Shown in pieces: positions 8,482-19,545 of a stretch of DNA of 64,000 bases; position 1 is the first letter of the stretch, and the number at the start of each line of letters is the position of its first letter. The notes below the pieces were generated by a model. It had not been told where the DNA came from and did no database searches. It worked only from the letters and a program-made list of their open reading frames with translations. Position numbers and translations under genes: made by a program. Source of the DNA: Opitutus sp. ER46 (lineage in GTDB: Bacteria > Verrucomicrobiota > Verrucomicrobiia > Opitutales > Opitutaceae); the NCBI RefSeq assembly GCF_003054705.1, contig NZ_QAYX01000013.1, positions 1 to 64,000 on the forward strand, given 5' to 3'.

Positions 8482-9231
8482 ATGGCCGGCCATAACAAGT
8501 GGTCCAAAGTAAAGCGGCTCAAGGCCGTCACCGATTCCCGCAAGGGCAAGGTGTTCTCGCGGCTTTCCCGCGACATCACCCTGGCCGCCAAGGCGGGCGG
8601 CGGCGATCCCGAGGGCAACGCCCGCCTGCGCACGCTCGTGCTCAAGGCCCGCGATGCCAACATGCCGGCCGACAACGTCGACCGCGCGATCAAGAAGGGC
8701 ACCGGCGAGCTCCCGGGCGTGGTGTATGAGGAAATCACGTACGAGGGCTACGGCCCCGGCGGCGTGGCCTTCATGGTCAAGGTGACGACCGACAACAAGC
8801 AGCGCGCCGCCCAGGACGTGCGTGCCGCCTTCGCCCACCACGGCGGCAATCTCGCCAGCTCCGGCGCGGTGGCCTTCCAGTTCCTTTACGCCGGCCAGTT
8901 CCTCATCGCGCCGGACCGCACCACCGAGGACGCCCTGATGGAAATCGCCCTCGATGCCGGCGCCGACGACGTCATCGCCAGCGAGCAGGGCTTCGAGGTG
9001 CGCTGCCCCGTGAACGCCTTCGACCGGGTTGCCCAGGCCCTCGAGCAGAAGGGCATCAAGCCCGAGAACGCCGAGGTCGCCTACATCCCGACCACCACCG
9101 TCCCGGTCACCGATCTCAACGTGGCGAAGAGCATCCTCAAGCTGCAGAACGCCCTCGAGGAAATCGATGACGTGCAGACGCTCTTTTCCAACGAAGAGAT
9201 CGCCGACGAACTCGCCGCGGCCGCCCAGTAA
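8482..9231 (+). CDS. yebC: YebC/PmpR family DNA- or ribosome-associated regulator
   Basis: A 249-residue protein beginning MAGHNKWSKVKRLKAVTDSR, the hallmark start of the YebC/TACO1 family. The conserved NMPADNVDRAIKKGTGE and YEGYGPGGVAFMV segments follow. Members have been described as transcriptional regulators and, more recently, as helpers of translation through difficult peptide stretches. Full length. It lies 38 bases after yidC and probably belongs to the same transcript. The leader before the ATG is C/T-rich with no Shine-Dalgarno match. Confidence 0.95.
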   Translation: MAGHNKWSKVKRLKAVTDSRKGKVFSRLSRDITLAAKAGGGDPEGNARLRTLVLKARDANMPADNVDRAIKKGTGELPGVVYEEITYEGYGPGGVAFMVKVTTDNKQRAAQDVRAAFAHHGGNLASSGAVAFQFLYAGQFLIAPDRTTEDALMEIALDAGADDVIASEQGFEVRCPVNAFDRVAQALEQKGIKPENAEVAYIPTTTVPVTDLNVAKSILKLQNALEEIDDVQTLFSNEEIADELAAAAQ

Positions 9232-9246
9232 CGCCCCGCGGGGCGT
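9231..9246. terminator. Short GC-rich palindrome after yebC
   Basis: A perfect 16-base palindrome (ACGCCCCG/CGGGGCGT) starts on the last base of the yebC stop codon. It lacks a proper loop and has only a short, interrupted T tail (GTGTCTT), so it is at best a weak terminator. Confidence 0.35.
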
Positions 9247-9253
9247 GTCTTAA

Positions 9254-9300
9254 GGCAAGCGTCATAACCCAGCGCCCCCTTGCACCCGGGGGCGCAAGCT
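9254..9300 (+). promoter_or_regulatory. Hairpin with pseudoknot potential in the metX leader
   Basis: GCGCCCCC (9272-9279) pairs with GGGGGCGC (9288-9295) around an 8-base loop TTGCACCC. The loop TTGC is complementary to GCAA at 9255-9258 and again at 9294-9297, so a pseudoknot is possible. Methionine genes are often under SAM riboswitch control. I could not match this to the SAM-I or SAM-II consensus, so its function is open. Confidence 0.3.
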
Positions 9301-9318
9301 GGTTCTCTTTCCGCTCCG

Positions 9319-10515
9319 ATGACCGACGACGTCGAAGTCCAGGCTGACCCGCTGGCATCGCCCCGCTGGCTCGCGCCCGGTGATGTCGGCTTCGTGGCGC
9401 CGCACGACTTTGTCTATACCCAGCCGTTCACTTTTCAGAGCGGGCAGCAGATCCCGGGGTTCACAATCCGCTACGAGACCTACGGCCAGCTCAACGCTGC
9501 GCGCGACAACGCCGTGCTCATCTGCCACGCGTTGAGCGGCGACCACCACTGCGCCGGCTGGCACTCCGAACAGGACCGCAAGCCCGGCTGGTGGAACAAC
9601 CTCATCGGCCCGGGCAAGGCGGTGGACACGCGCCGCTTCTTCGTCGTCTGCACCAACGTCCTCGGCGGCTGCCAGGGATCCACCGGGCCGTTGTCCATCA
9701 ACCCCGCCACCGGCCGGCCGTACGGCGTCAGTTTCCCGTTCGTCACGATCAGCGACATGGTCCACGCCCAGAAGGCCCTGCTCGACCATCTCGGCGTGAC
9801 CCAGTTGCACACCGTGATCGGCGGCTCGATGGGCGGCATGCAGGCGCTGCAGTTTGCGATCGAGTACCCGCGCTTCACCCGGCGGGTGCTCGCCATGGCC
9901 ACGACCGCGCGCGAAAGCGCCCAGGCCATCGCGTTCAACGAGGTCGGCCGGCACGCCATCATGCAGGACCCGGCCTGGAACGCGGGCGACTACCCACGCG
10001 ACGGCGGCCCCCGCGTCGGCCTCGCGATCGCCCGCATGATGGCGCACATCACGTACGTTTCCGACGCCAGCATGGACCGGAAGTTCGGCCGCCGGAAGAA
10101 GGAGGTCACGGGCGCCGATGCGCTGACGTTCGAGCCGCAGTTCGAAGTCGCCGGCTACCTGCGGCACCAGGGCATCAGCTTCATCAACCGTTTCGACGCC
10201 AACTCGTACCTTTATATCACCCGGGCCCTCGATCAGTTCGACTTGGCGCAGGCCTATGGTTCGCTCGAGGCGGCCTTCGCTCCCGTCGAGGCCGAGACCC
10301 TGGTCGTCGGCTTCACCAGCGACTGGCTGTTCCCGCCCGAGCAGAATCGCGACCTCGCGCTGGCCCTGCTGCGCGCCGGCAAGCGCGCCTCCTACGCCGA
10401 GCTGTCCACCGATCTCGGCCACGACTCCTTCCTGCTCGAGTCGGAGGAGCTTTACGCCCTCGTCCGCGCCTTCATCGAACGCGACAACCAGTACACGTTC
10501 GATTTCACCATCTAG
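9319..10515 (+). CDS. metX: Homoserine O-acetyltransferase
   Basis: A 398-residue alpha/beta hydrolase-fold enzyme that acylates homoserine from acetyl-CoA (some members use succinyl-CoA), the first committed step of methionine synthesis. The catalytic triad is visible: Ser170 in GGSMGG, Asp335 in GFTSDWLFPP and His368 in DLGHDSF. The oxyanion segment ALSGDHHCAG and NVLGGCQGSTGP are also typical. The ATG at 9319 is preferred to a TTG at 9280, whose product would add 13 unlikely residues. metW follows 22 bases downstream, the usual pairing in bacteria that use MetX/MetW. Confidence 0.95.
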   Translation: MTDDVEVQADPLASPRWLAPGDVGFVAPHDFVYTQPFTFQSGQQIPGFTIRYETYGQLNAARDNAVLICHALSGDHHCAGWHSEQDRKPGWWNNLIGPGKAVDTRRFFVVCTNVLGGCQGSTGPLSINPATGRPYGVSFPFVTISDMVHAQKALLDHLGVTQLHTVIGGSMGGMQALQFAIEYPRFTRRVLAMATTARESAQAIAFNEVGRHAIMQDPAWNAGDYPRDGGPRVGLAIARMMAHITYVSDASMDRKFGRRKKEVTGADALTFEPQFEVAGYLRHQGISFINRFDANSYLYITRALDQFDLAQAYGSLEAAFAPVEAETLVVGFTSDWLFPPEQNRDLALALLRAGKRASYAELSTDLGHDSFLLESEELYALVRAFIERDNQYTFDFTI

Positions 10516-10537
10516 GCGCCCCCGCGCTTCCGCGTTC

Positions 10538-11203
10538 ATGTCGTCCGCCACCTCCAGCTCCGTTTCGCCCGCCGGCGCCGCGCCCGTGACCGCGACCGCC
10601 GCCCAGCCGGTCGAGAAGCGTACCGTCGACATGCAGATCATCGGTGACTGGGTGGAGCCCAACACGCGGGTGCTCGACCTCGGCTGCGGCGCGGGCGCGC
10701 TCCTCGATTATCTCGTGCAATCGAAGCAGGTGTCGGCCGTCGGCGTGGACCTCGACTTTCGCCAGATCACGGCGTGCGTCCGTCGCGGCCTCTCGGCGTA
10801 CCAGGGGGAGATGACCGAGTTCCTCCGCGCGTTTCCCGACAAGCACTTCGATCGGGTGATCTGCTCGCGCACGGTGCAGGAGCTCTCGGATCCCACGGTC
10901 GTCATCCTGGAGGCCCTGCGTGTGGGGCGGCGGCTTACCGTCGGTTTCGTCAACCACGGCTTCTGGAAGAACCGCGTGAACATGCTGCTCCGCGGCCGCA
11001 AGATTCGGAACGAGGTTTACACGACCGAGTGGTTCGAGAGCCAGCCCGCCAATCCGGTCACGATCGCCGACTTCGAGCACTTCTGCGTCGTGAAGGGCAT
11101 CCGCATCGTCCGCCGCGTGCACCTCGGCGGCAACTGGCACGACCCGTGCCGCGCGCTGCCCAACCTGCTGGCCGGCTACGCGCTCTACGATCTGGCGAAA
11201 TAG
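10538..11203 (+). CDS. metW: MetW, methionine biosynthesis protein
   Basis: A 221-residue class I SAM-methyltransferase-like protein. The SAM-binding motif VLDLGCGAGALLDYL lies near residue 49, and the MetW features SAYQGEMTEFLRAFPDKHFDRVICSRTVQEL and FVNHGFWKNR follow. MetW works with MetX and stimulates homoserine acetylation; a methyl-transfer activity has not been clearly shown for the family. The first 25 residues or so are Ser/Ala/Pro-rich and non-conserved. The order metX-metW supports both calls. Confidence 0.93.
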   Translation: MSSATSSSVSPAGAAPVTATAAQPVEKRTVDMQIIGDWVEPNTRVLDLGCGAGALLDYLVQSKQVSAVGVDLDFRQITACVRRGLSAYQGEMTEFLRAFPDKHFDRVICSRTVQELSDPTVVILEALRVGRRLTVGFVNHGFWKNRVNMLLRGRKIRNEVYTTEWFESQPANPVTIADFEHFCVVKGIRIVRRVHLGGNWHDPCRALPNLLAGYALYDLAK

Positions 11204-11361
11204 CCGCGGCGCGAGGCCGCGGCCTTGTCCCCCCGGCCATCCCGCAGGCCCCGGCCCCCGTCGTACCCTCGTCCGCCCCCGCTTACCCGCCCAGGGAGCC
11301 GAAGATCGGGGCTTGCCGATTTCGCTGTTTCGCGAAATGTCGGGCGACTTCCTCCGGCTTC

Positions 11362-11754
11362 ATGAAACCGCTATCGCTTTTCCGCTGGCTGCTGCTGGGT
11401 GCCGTCCTGGCAGTCGGTCTACGCGCCGCCGAACAGCCCGCTCCCGTCGCGCTCCCCCGGCTCGTCGATCTCGGCTCGGGCAAATGCGTCCCGTGCCGCA
11501 TGATGACCCCGATCCTCGAGGAGCTCCGCCGGGACCATGCGTCCTCGTTTGAGGTGATCTTCATCGACATCGGCCAGGATCGTACCGCCGCCAAGACCCA
11601 CGGCATCCGCGTCATCCCCACCCAGATTTTCTACGACGCCGCGGGCAAGGAACGCTTCCGCCACGAGGGCTTCATGCCGAAGGCCGACATCCTCGCGAAG
11701 TTCCGCGAACTCGGTGTCGCCCTGAAGCCGGAGGCCGGCGCGAAGGCGAAATAG
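11362..11754 (+). CDS. Exported thioredoxin-family protein (CVPC)
   Basis: A 130-residue protein with an N-terminal signal peptide or anchor (LFRWLLLGAVLAVGLRAAEQ) and a thioredoxin fold whose active site reads KCVPCRMM (Cys42 and Cys45). The usual WCGPC is replaced. The cis-proline motif VIPTQIFYD is present. It is predicted to act in the periplasm as a disulfide reductase. The CcdA-like gene begins five bases after its stop. That pairing fits a route that moves electrons from cytoplasmic thioredoxin across the membrane to this protein. The ATG at 11362 is the only start giving the signal peptide. Confidence 0.88.
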   Translation: MKPLSLFRWLLLGAVLAVGLRAAEQPAPVALPRLVDLGSGKCVPCRMMTPILEELRRDHASSFEVIFIDIGQDRTAAKTHGIRVIPTQIFYDAAGKERFRHEGFMPKADILAKFRELGVALKPEAGAKAK

Positions 11755-11758
11755 GTCG

Positions 11759-12463
11759 ATGGAGTCGCTGTTCACCCAACTGACGCACGCGCTGCACGGC
11801 GCTCCGCTCGTGGCCTTGGGCGCAGCCTTTGTCTGGGGCGTGCTAAGCATCGTCCTCAGTCCCTGCCATCTCGCGAGCATTCCCCTCATCGTCGGCTATC
11901 TGCAGGGCGGCAGCCCCGTCGCCCCGCGACGCGCCGCGACGCTCTCCCTGTTGTTCGCGCTCGGCATCCTCGGATCACTCGCCGTCCTTGGCGCGCTCAC
12001 CGCGGCCGCCGGACGCCTGCTGGGCGACATCGGGCCCGGCGTCTCGTGGGTCGTGGCCGCGTTGCTGCTCATCTTCGGCCTTCACCTCGCCGGCACGCTG
12101 CCCCTGCCTGACGCCTGGCGACCAACTCTGGGGCAACCACGCCGGGGTGCCGGCGGCGCCCTGCTTTTCGGCCTCGTGTTCGGCCTGGCATTGGGCCCCT
12201 GCACCTTCGGCTTCGTGGCGCCCGTGCTCGGACTGACCTTCAGCCTTGCCGGGTCCGCCCCGCTGCTTGCGGCGGGGATTCTGGCGCTGTTCGCCCTTGG
12301 ACATTGCGCCGTGATCGCTTTCGCCGGCGCCTCCAGCAGCTGGGTTCAGCGCTGGCTCGACTGGCAGCAGGGCACCGCTGGCGCCACCTGGCTGCGCCGC
12401 GCCTGCGGCCTGCTGCTCGTCGCCGCGGCGATCTGGCTCGCGTTCTCCGCCTGGCCTACCTGA
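11759..12463 (+). CDS. CcdA/DsbD-type transmembrane electron-transfer protein
   Basis: A 234-residue protein with six predicted transmembrane helices. It carries the two family cysteine motifs, SPCHLASIP in the first helix and LGPCTFGFVAP in the fourth. These form the redox pair that passes reducing equivalents across the membrane. The family serves cytochrome c maturation or the periplasmic thiol system. Here the preceding exported thioredoxin is the obvious partner. No cytochrome c maturation gene is present. It converges directly on arsR with no spacer, the two stop codons being adjacent. Confidence 0.88.
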   Translation: MESLFTQLTHALHGAPLVALGAAFVWGVLSIVLSPCHLASIPLIVGYLQGGSPVAPRRAATLSLLFALGILGSLAVLGALTAAAGRLLGDIGPGVSWVVAALLLIFGLHLAGTLPLPDAWRPTLGQPRRGAGGALLFGLVFGLALGPCTFGFVAPVLGLTFSLAGSAPLLAAGILALFALGHCAVIAFAGASSSWVQRWLDWQQGTAGATWLRRACGLLLVAAAIWLAFSAWPT

Positions 12464-12820
12464 TCAGGCCACCGCACGCCCCCCGCCACCGAGGGACCCC
12501 GCCTGCTTGGCGAGCTGCTTCTCCAGGCTGCCGCAGACCAGGTCGCACAGCTTGTACACCGAGGGATCTCCGATCGCGTAGAAGACCTGCAGTCCCTCCT
12601 TGCGCCGGGTCAGCACCCCCGCGTTGGCGAGCGTCTGCAGATGCCGGGAAATGTTCGCCTGCGTGCCGCCCGTCTCAGCCACCAGGGTGTTGACGCTCTT
12701 TTCGGCCTCGAAGAGCGCGTGCACCAGCCGCAGCCGCATCGGCTCGGCGAGAACGGCAAAGCGCCGGGCCACCAAGTCGAGGGCTTCGGCGTTGAGATGA
12801 CGGGATCCTTTCGGAGGCAT
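12464..12820 (-). CDS. ArsR-family transcriptional regulator
   Basis: A 118-residue winged-helix repressor with the ArsR/SmtB core. FAVLAEPMRLRLVHAL is followed by the recognition helix TQANISRHLQTLANAGVL and the wing RRKEGLQVFY. Two cysteines (Cys92 and Cys96, LCDLVC) lie in the C-terminal helix and no cysteine lies in the recognition helix. A sensor of thiols, persulfides or a thiophilic metal is therefore plausible, while the classical ArsR arsenite site is absent. The ATG at 12820 fits the family start. It is divergent from the DUF2892-DUF6132-TolC-RND-rhodanese operon, with a palindrome in between, and most likely controls that operon and itself. Confidence 0.92.
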   Translation of the reverse strand: MPPKGSRHLNAEALDLVARRFAVLAEPMRLRLVHALFEAEKSVNTLVAETGGTQANISRHLQTLANAGVLTRRKEGLQVFYAIGDPSVYKLCDLVCGSLEKQLAKQAGSLGGGGRAVA

Positions 12821-12843
12821 GCAGGGCGGAACTGAACTCAGGC

Positions 12844-12890
12844 TTGACATCGCGATCAACTATATGAGTGTTTGCGCATATTTGTCTAGC
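12844..12890. promoter_or_regulatory. Divergent promoter region with likely ArsR operator
   Basis: An imperfect palindrome, ATATG-N10-CATAT at 12862-12881, has the form of ArsR/SmtB operators. On the minus strand a promoter can be read as TAGACA (12884-12889) and TATAGT, with an 18-base spacer covering the palindrome, which places the operator between -35 and -10 of arsR. On the plus strand a TTGACA is at 12844-12849 but without a well-spaced -10. Confidence 0.6.
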
Positions 12891-13127
12891 ATGAACATGA
12901 CCACCGATTCCTTCATCCGCGTTCTCGCCGGCACCTTCGTGCTCCTCGGCACCGGCCTTGCCTGGCTCGTCAGCCCCTGGTGGCTGCTTCTCCCCGCCTT
13001 CGTCGGCCTCAACCTCATCCAATCCGCCTTCACCGGCTTCTGCCCGCCCACCCTCGTGCTTGAGAAGCTCGGCTGGGTGGACCAGAACCGGGTCATCCAC
13101 TGGGGCGGCCGGCCCGCCACCCACTAA
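12891..13127 (+). CDS. DUF2892 small membrane protein
   Basis: A 78-residue protein with two hydrophobic helices and the DUF2892 ending QSAFTGFCPPTLVLEKLGW. DUF2892 domains occur alone or fused to rhodanese domains (as in YgaP), where they sit in the inner membrane. A rhodanese gene closes this same operon, so a joint role in sulfur transfer or sulfide handling is likely. I chose the ATG at 12891. The longer frame from 12819 would run back through the operator. Confidence 0.85.
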   Translation: MNMTTDSFIRVLAGTFVLLGTGLAWLVSPWWLLLPAFVGLNLIQSAFTGFCPPTLVLEKLGWVDQNRVIHWGGRPATH

Positions 13128-13140
13128 CCCCGTGAAGCCC

Positions 13141-13317
13141 ATGTTCCTGCGCTTCCTCCTGCCCATGGCCGTCGGCGCGCTCCTCGGCGCCGCCCTGGGC
13201 TACTATGGCCAGTGCTCCTCCGGCACCTGCCCTCTCACCTCCACCTGGTGGCGCGGCGCCCTCTACGGCGCCTCCCTCGGCCTCCTGCTCGGCGCCACCT
13301 CCTCCCGCTCCGCCTGA
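13141..13317 (+). CDS. DUF6132-like small membrane protein
   Basis: A 58-residue protein with two glycine-rich helices (MAVGALLGAALGYYG and GALYGASLGLLLG) linked by a loop with the motif QCSSGTCPLTS. That CxSGxCP(I/L)T loop is typical of the small DUF6132-type proteins that accompany DUF2892 and rhodanese genes. Function is unknown; the two loop cysteines could take part in thiol chemistry. It begins 13 bases after the DUF2892 stop and five bases before tolC. Confidence 0.75.
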   Translation: MFLRFLLPMAVGALLGAALGYYGQCSSGTCPLTSTWWRGALYGASLGLLLGATSSRSA

Positions 13318-13322
13318 CGCTC

Positions 13323-14663
13323 ATGACCGCTGCCACCCTGCCCCGCACCCTCACCTTCCTCGCCGTGTTCGCGCCGGCCAGCCTCCTCGCCGCGCCCTGG
13401 ACGCTCGAACGGGCCGTGACCACCGCCCTGGAGCACAGCCCCGACGCCCGGGTGGCCCAGGCGCGCATCGACGCCGCCCAGGCCCTGGTCACACAGGCCC
13501 AGGCGGCCTGGCTCCCGCAGCTCTCCCTCTCCAGCCGCTACACCGCGACCAACAGCTCGATGCCCGCCTTCGGCTCCATCCTGAACCAGCGCGCATTCAG
13601 CTTTGGCCTCGATTTCAACCACCCCGGTCAGATCGACAACCTCAACGCCACGGGCACGCTCGCCTACAACCTTTACAGCGGCGGCCGCGCCTCCGCGGGG
13701 CGCCACGCCGCCCGCGCCGGCGTCGAGGCCGCCAGCTCAGACCTGCAGGCCACCCGGCACCAACTGGCCGCCGCCGTCGTCAAGGCCGCCCTCAACCTCC
13801 AGAAGGCCCGCGAAGCCGTCGTCGCCCTCGAAGGCGGCGTCCGCGCCTACGAAGCCGCCGTCACAGTCGCCCGCGCCCGCTTCGAGGCCGGCCAGTTGCT
13901 CAAGGCCGACTTCCTCAGCCTCGAGGTCCAGCTCGCCCAGACCCGCGAGGCGCTCGCCAGCGCCCGCCACAGCGCCGCCCTCGCCGCCCGCGGTTTCCAT
14001 TTCGTCCTCGGACTCGAGCCAACCGAGGAGCCCGTCGAGTTCGTGGCGGACGATCCGGCGCTCGCCCAACTAAGCGCTCCCGCCACCGCCGATTTCTCCC
14101 GCCGCCCGGAACTCGACGCCATGCAGGCCCGCGTGCGCGCCGCCGAGGCGATGGTCACCGCCGCCCGCGGCGGTCACCGCCCCACGGTCAACGCCTTTGC
14201 CAGCTACCAGTATGATCAGGGCTGGAAACTCGATCGCCACGCCGACGGCTGGCTCGCCGGCCTCGCGGTGGATGTGGCGGTGTTCGACGGCGGACAAACC
14301 TCCGGCCGCGTCCGCCAAGCCAGCGCCGAGCTCGCCCAAGCCAGGGAAATGCTCCGCAAACTCACCCTCGGCATCAGCCTCGAGGTCGAGCAGGCCCGCC
14401 TCGCGCATGCCGACGCCGTCGAGCGCCGCGACGTCACCGCCCAGGCCGTCGCGCAGGCTGAGGAAAGCGCCGCCCTGAGTCGCGCCCGCTTTGAACGGGA
14501 ATCCCTCCTGGGGGCCGACCTCATCGGCGCCGAGAGCCGCCTCCTCGAGGCCCGGCTCCGCCGCACCGTCGCCCTCGCCGACGAGCGCATCGCCCTCGTC
14601 GACCTGCGCCGCGCCCTCGGGCTCGACCCCCTCGGCACGAGCGCCGCCATCACCACCCGCTGA
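13323..14663 (+). CDS. TolC-family outer-membrane efflux protein
   Basis: A 446-residue protein with a cleavable signal peptide (TFLAVFAPASLLAA) and two outer membrane efflux protein repeats of long helices (WTLERAVTTALEHSPDARVA..., with the second set from about residue 255, RPELDAMQARVRAAEAMVTAA). It should form a trimeric channel for the adaptor and RND pump encoded next. The ATG at 13323 supplies the signal peptide. The gene sits tightly within the operon. Confidence 0.92.
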   Translation: MTAATLPRTLTFLAVFAPASLLAAPWTLERAVTTALEHSPDARVAQARIDAAQALVTQAQAAWLPQLSLSSRYTATNSSMPAFGSILNQRAFSFGLDFNHPGQIDNLNATGTLAYNLYSGGRASAGRHAARAGVEAASSDLQATRHQLAAAVVKAALNLQKAREAVVALEGGVRAYEAAVTVARARFEAGQLLKADFLSLEVQLAQTREALASARHSAALAARGFHFVLGLEPTEEPVEFVADDPALAQLSAPATADFSRRPELDAMQARVRAAEAMVTAARGGHRPTVNAFASYQYDQGWKLDRHADGWLAGLAVDVAVFDGGQTSGRVRQASAELAQAREMLRKLTLGISLEVEQARLAHADAVERRDVTAQAVAQAEESAALSRARFERESLLGADLIGAESRLLEARLRRTVALADERIALVDLRRALGLDPLGTSAAITTR

Positions 14664-14687
14664 TCCTTTCCCCTTTTCCTTCCTGCC

Positions 14688-15716
14688 ATGAACCGTCTCC
14701 TGCTCCTTTCCAGCCTCACCCTCACCGCCGCGCTCGTGGGTTGCTCCCGGCACGAGCCCGCCCAGGCCACCAAGGCGTCCCTGCCCGCCGCACGCGTCCA
14801 GCTCGCCGCCGTCCGGGCCGAATCCCTCCCCGACGAGACCGAGGTCACCGGCACCGTCCGCCCGCTCCAGCGCGCGCAACTCGCCGCCAAGATCATGGGC
14901 GCCATCGAGGAATTCCCGGTCACGCTCGGCCAGTCCGTCAAACGCGGCGACCTTCTGCTGCGGATCAGCGCCGCCGAGATTGCCGCCCGCGTCGCCCAGG
15001 CCCAGTCCCAGCTCAACGCCGCCCGCCGTGATCTCGAACGTGAGCGCAGCCTCCTCACCAAGGGCGCCAGCACGACCGACATGGTCCGCGGCCTCGAGGA
15101 CCGTTTCGCCGGCGCCGAGGCCATGGTGCGCGAGGCCGAGACGATGCGTGGCTACACCGAGATTCGCGCCCCGTTCGATGGCGTGATCGCCCGCAAGCTG
15201 GCCAACGCCGGCGACCTCGCCGCCCCGGGTCTCCCGCTGCTGGAGCTCGAGGGTACCGCCACCTTCGTCGTCGAGGTGGCCATCCCCGACTCCCTCGCCG
15301 GCGCGCTCAAGCCTGACGCCGTGCTCTCCATCGCCATTCCCGCGGACAACACCCGCTTTGACGGCCGCATCGCCGAAATCTCCTCGGCCGCCGACCCGCT
15401 GGCGCACGCCGTGTTCGCCAAAGTCACGGTCCCTGCCGGCATCGCGGTCCGCTCCGGCCAGTTTGCCCGGGTCGCCGTCCCCGGCGCCACGATCAACACG
15501 CTCACCGTTCCGGCATCGGCCGTCACGCAGGTTGGTCAAATGCAGCGCGTCTTCGTGGTCGGCGCCGAGAACCGCGCCACGCTCCGGCTCGTGAAAACCG
15601 GTGCCACCCGCGGCGATCGGGTCGAGATCCTCGCCGGGGTCGACGCCAACGAATCCGTCGTCGCGGCCGCCCCCGCCGGTCTCCGCGAAGGCCAGCCGCT
15701 CGAAATCGCCCGCTAA
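14688..15716 (+). CDS. RND efflux periplasmic adaptor (lipoprotein)
   Basis: A 342-residue membrane-fusion protein. The N-terminus has a lipobox (LVGC, Cys19), so it should be lipid-anchored. A barrel-sandwich (lipoyl-like) half follows (VTGTVRPLQRAQLAAKIMGAI), then a short alpha-hairpin (RVAQAQSQLNAARRDLERE), the second lipoyl half (GYTEIRAPFDGVIARKLANAGD) and a beta-barrel. It connects the RND pump to the TolC channel. It lies between those two genes in the operon. Confidence 0.93.
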   Translation: MNRLLLLSSLTLTAALVGCSRHEPAQATKASLPAARVQLAAVRAESLPDETEVTGTVRPLQRAQLAAKIMGAIEEFPVTLGQSVKRGDLLLRISAAEIAARVAQAQSQLNAARRDLERERSLLTKGASTTDMVRGLEDRFAGAEAMVREAETMRGYTEIRAPFDGVIARKLANAGDLAAPGLPLLELEGTATFVVEVAIPDSLAGALKPDAVLSIAIPADNTRFDGRIAEISSAADPLAHAVFAKVTVPAGIAVRSGQFARVAVPGATINTLTVPASAVTQVGQMQRVFVVGAENRATLRLVKTGATRGDRVEILAGVDANESVVAAAPAGLREGQPLEIAR

Positions 15717-15755
15717 CCGGCCCGGGCCCCGTCCGCGTCCTCCCTCACTGCCATC

Positions 15756-19097
<3,342 letters not shown>

Positions 19098-19146
19098 GCG
19101 CCCGCGGCGCGCCTCACCTCATTCCCGTCTCCCTCCCGCCCTTTCC

Positions 19147-19515
19147 ATGTCGTTCCTGCAATCCCTCAAAGCCATGTTCTCCCCCAGTCCCCGCCTCGAC
19201 CTCGCCTCCATCGCCCCGCGCGTCCAGGCGGGCGAAATTCTGCTCGTCGACGTCCGCGAACCCGACGAGTGGGCCGGCGGCGTCGGCGAACACGCGCACC
19301 TGCTCCCGATGAGCGATCTCCGCGGCCCGCGCGCGCAGTGGCGCAGCTTCCTCCAGCAGGCCAAGGGCCGGGAAGTGTTCGTTTACTGCGCGTCCGGCAT
19401 GCGCTCGGCCCGCGTCGCGCAGTTGCTCGCGACCGAGGGCGTGACGGCCACCAACGCCGGCGGCATCGGCGATCTCGCCTCCGCCGGCTGGCCCATCGTG
19501 CCGCCCCGGCGCTGA
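19147..19515 (+). CDS. Rhodanese-like sulfurtransferase
   Basis: A 122-residue single-domain rhodanese. The first signature is LLVDVREPDEWAGG. The active-site loop YCASGMRSARVA contains the catalytic Cys81, and the domain ends GGIGDLASAGWPI. The six-residue CASGMR loop fits sulfur rather than phosphate chemistry. No signal peptide is evident. It is the last gene of the ArsR-linked efflux operon. It probably handles persulfide sulfur, matching the DUF2892 partner. Confidence 0.93.
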   Translation: MSFLQSLKAMFSPSPRLDLASIAPRVQAGEILLVDVREPDEWAGGVGEHAHLLPMSDLRGPRAQWRSFLQQAKGREVFVYCASGMRSARVAQLLATEGVTATNAGGIGDLASAGWPIVPPRR

Positions 19516-19545
19516 CGCCACGCTGTGGTGCGAGCCACCGCCGCC

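Noticed and set aside
9280-9318. TTG start for metX at 9280
   Set aside because: The extra residues come from the leader hairpin and family members align from the ATG at 9319.
9231-9318. SAM-I or SAM-II riboswitch before metX
   Set aside because: No match to either consensus; only a hairpin with pseudoknot potential was kept as a weak regulatory entry.
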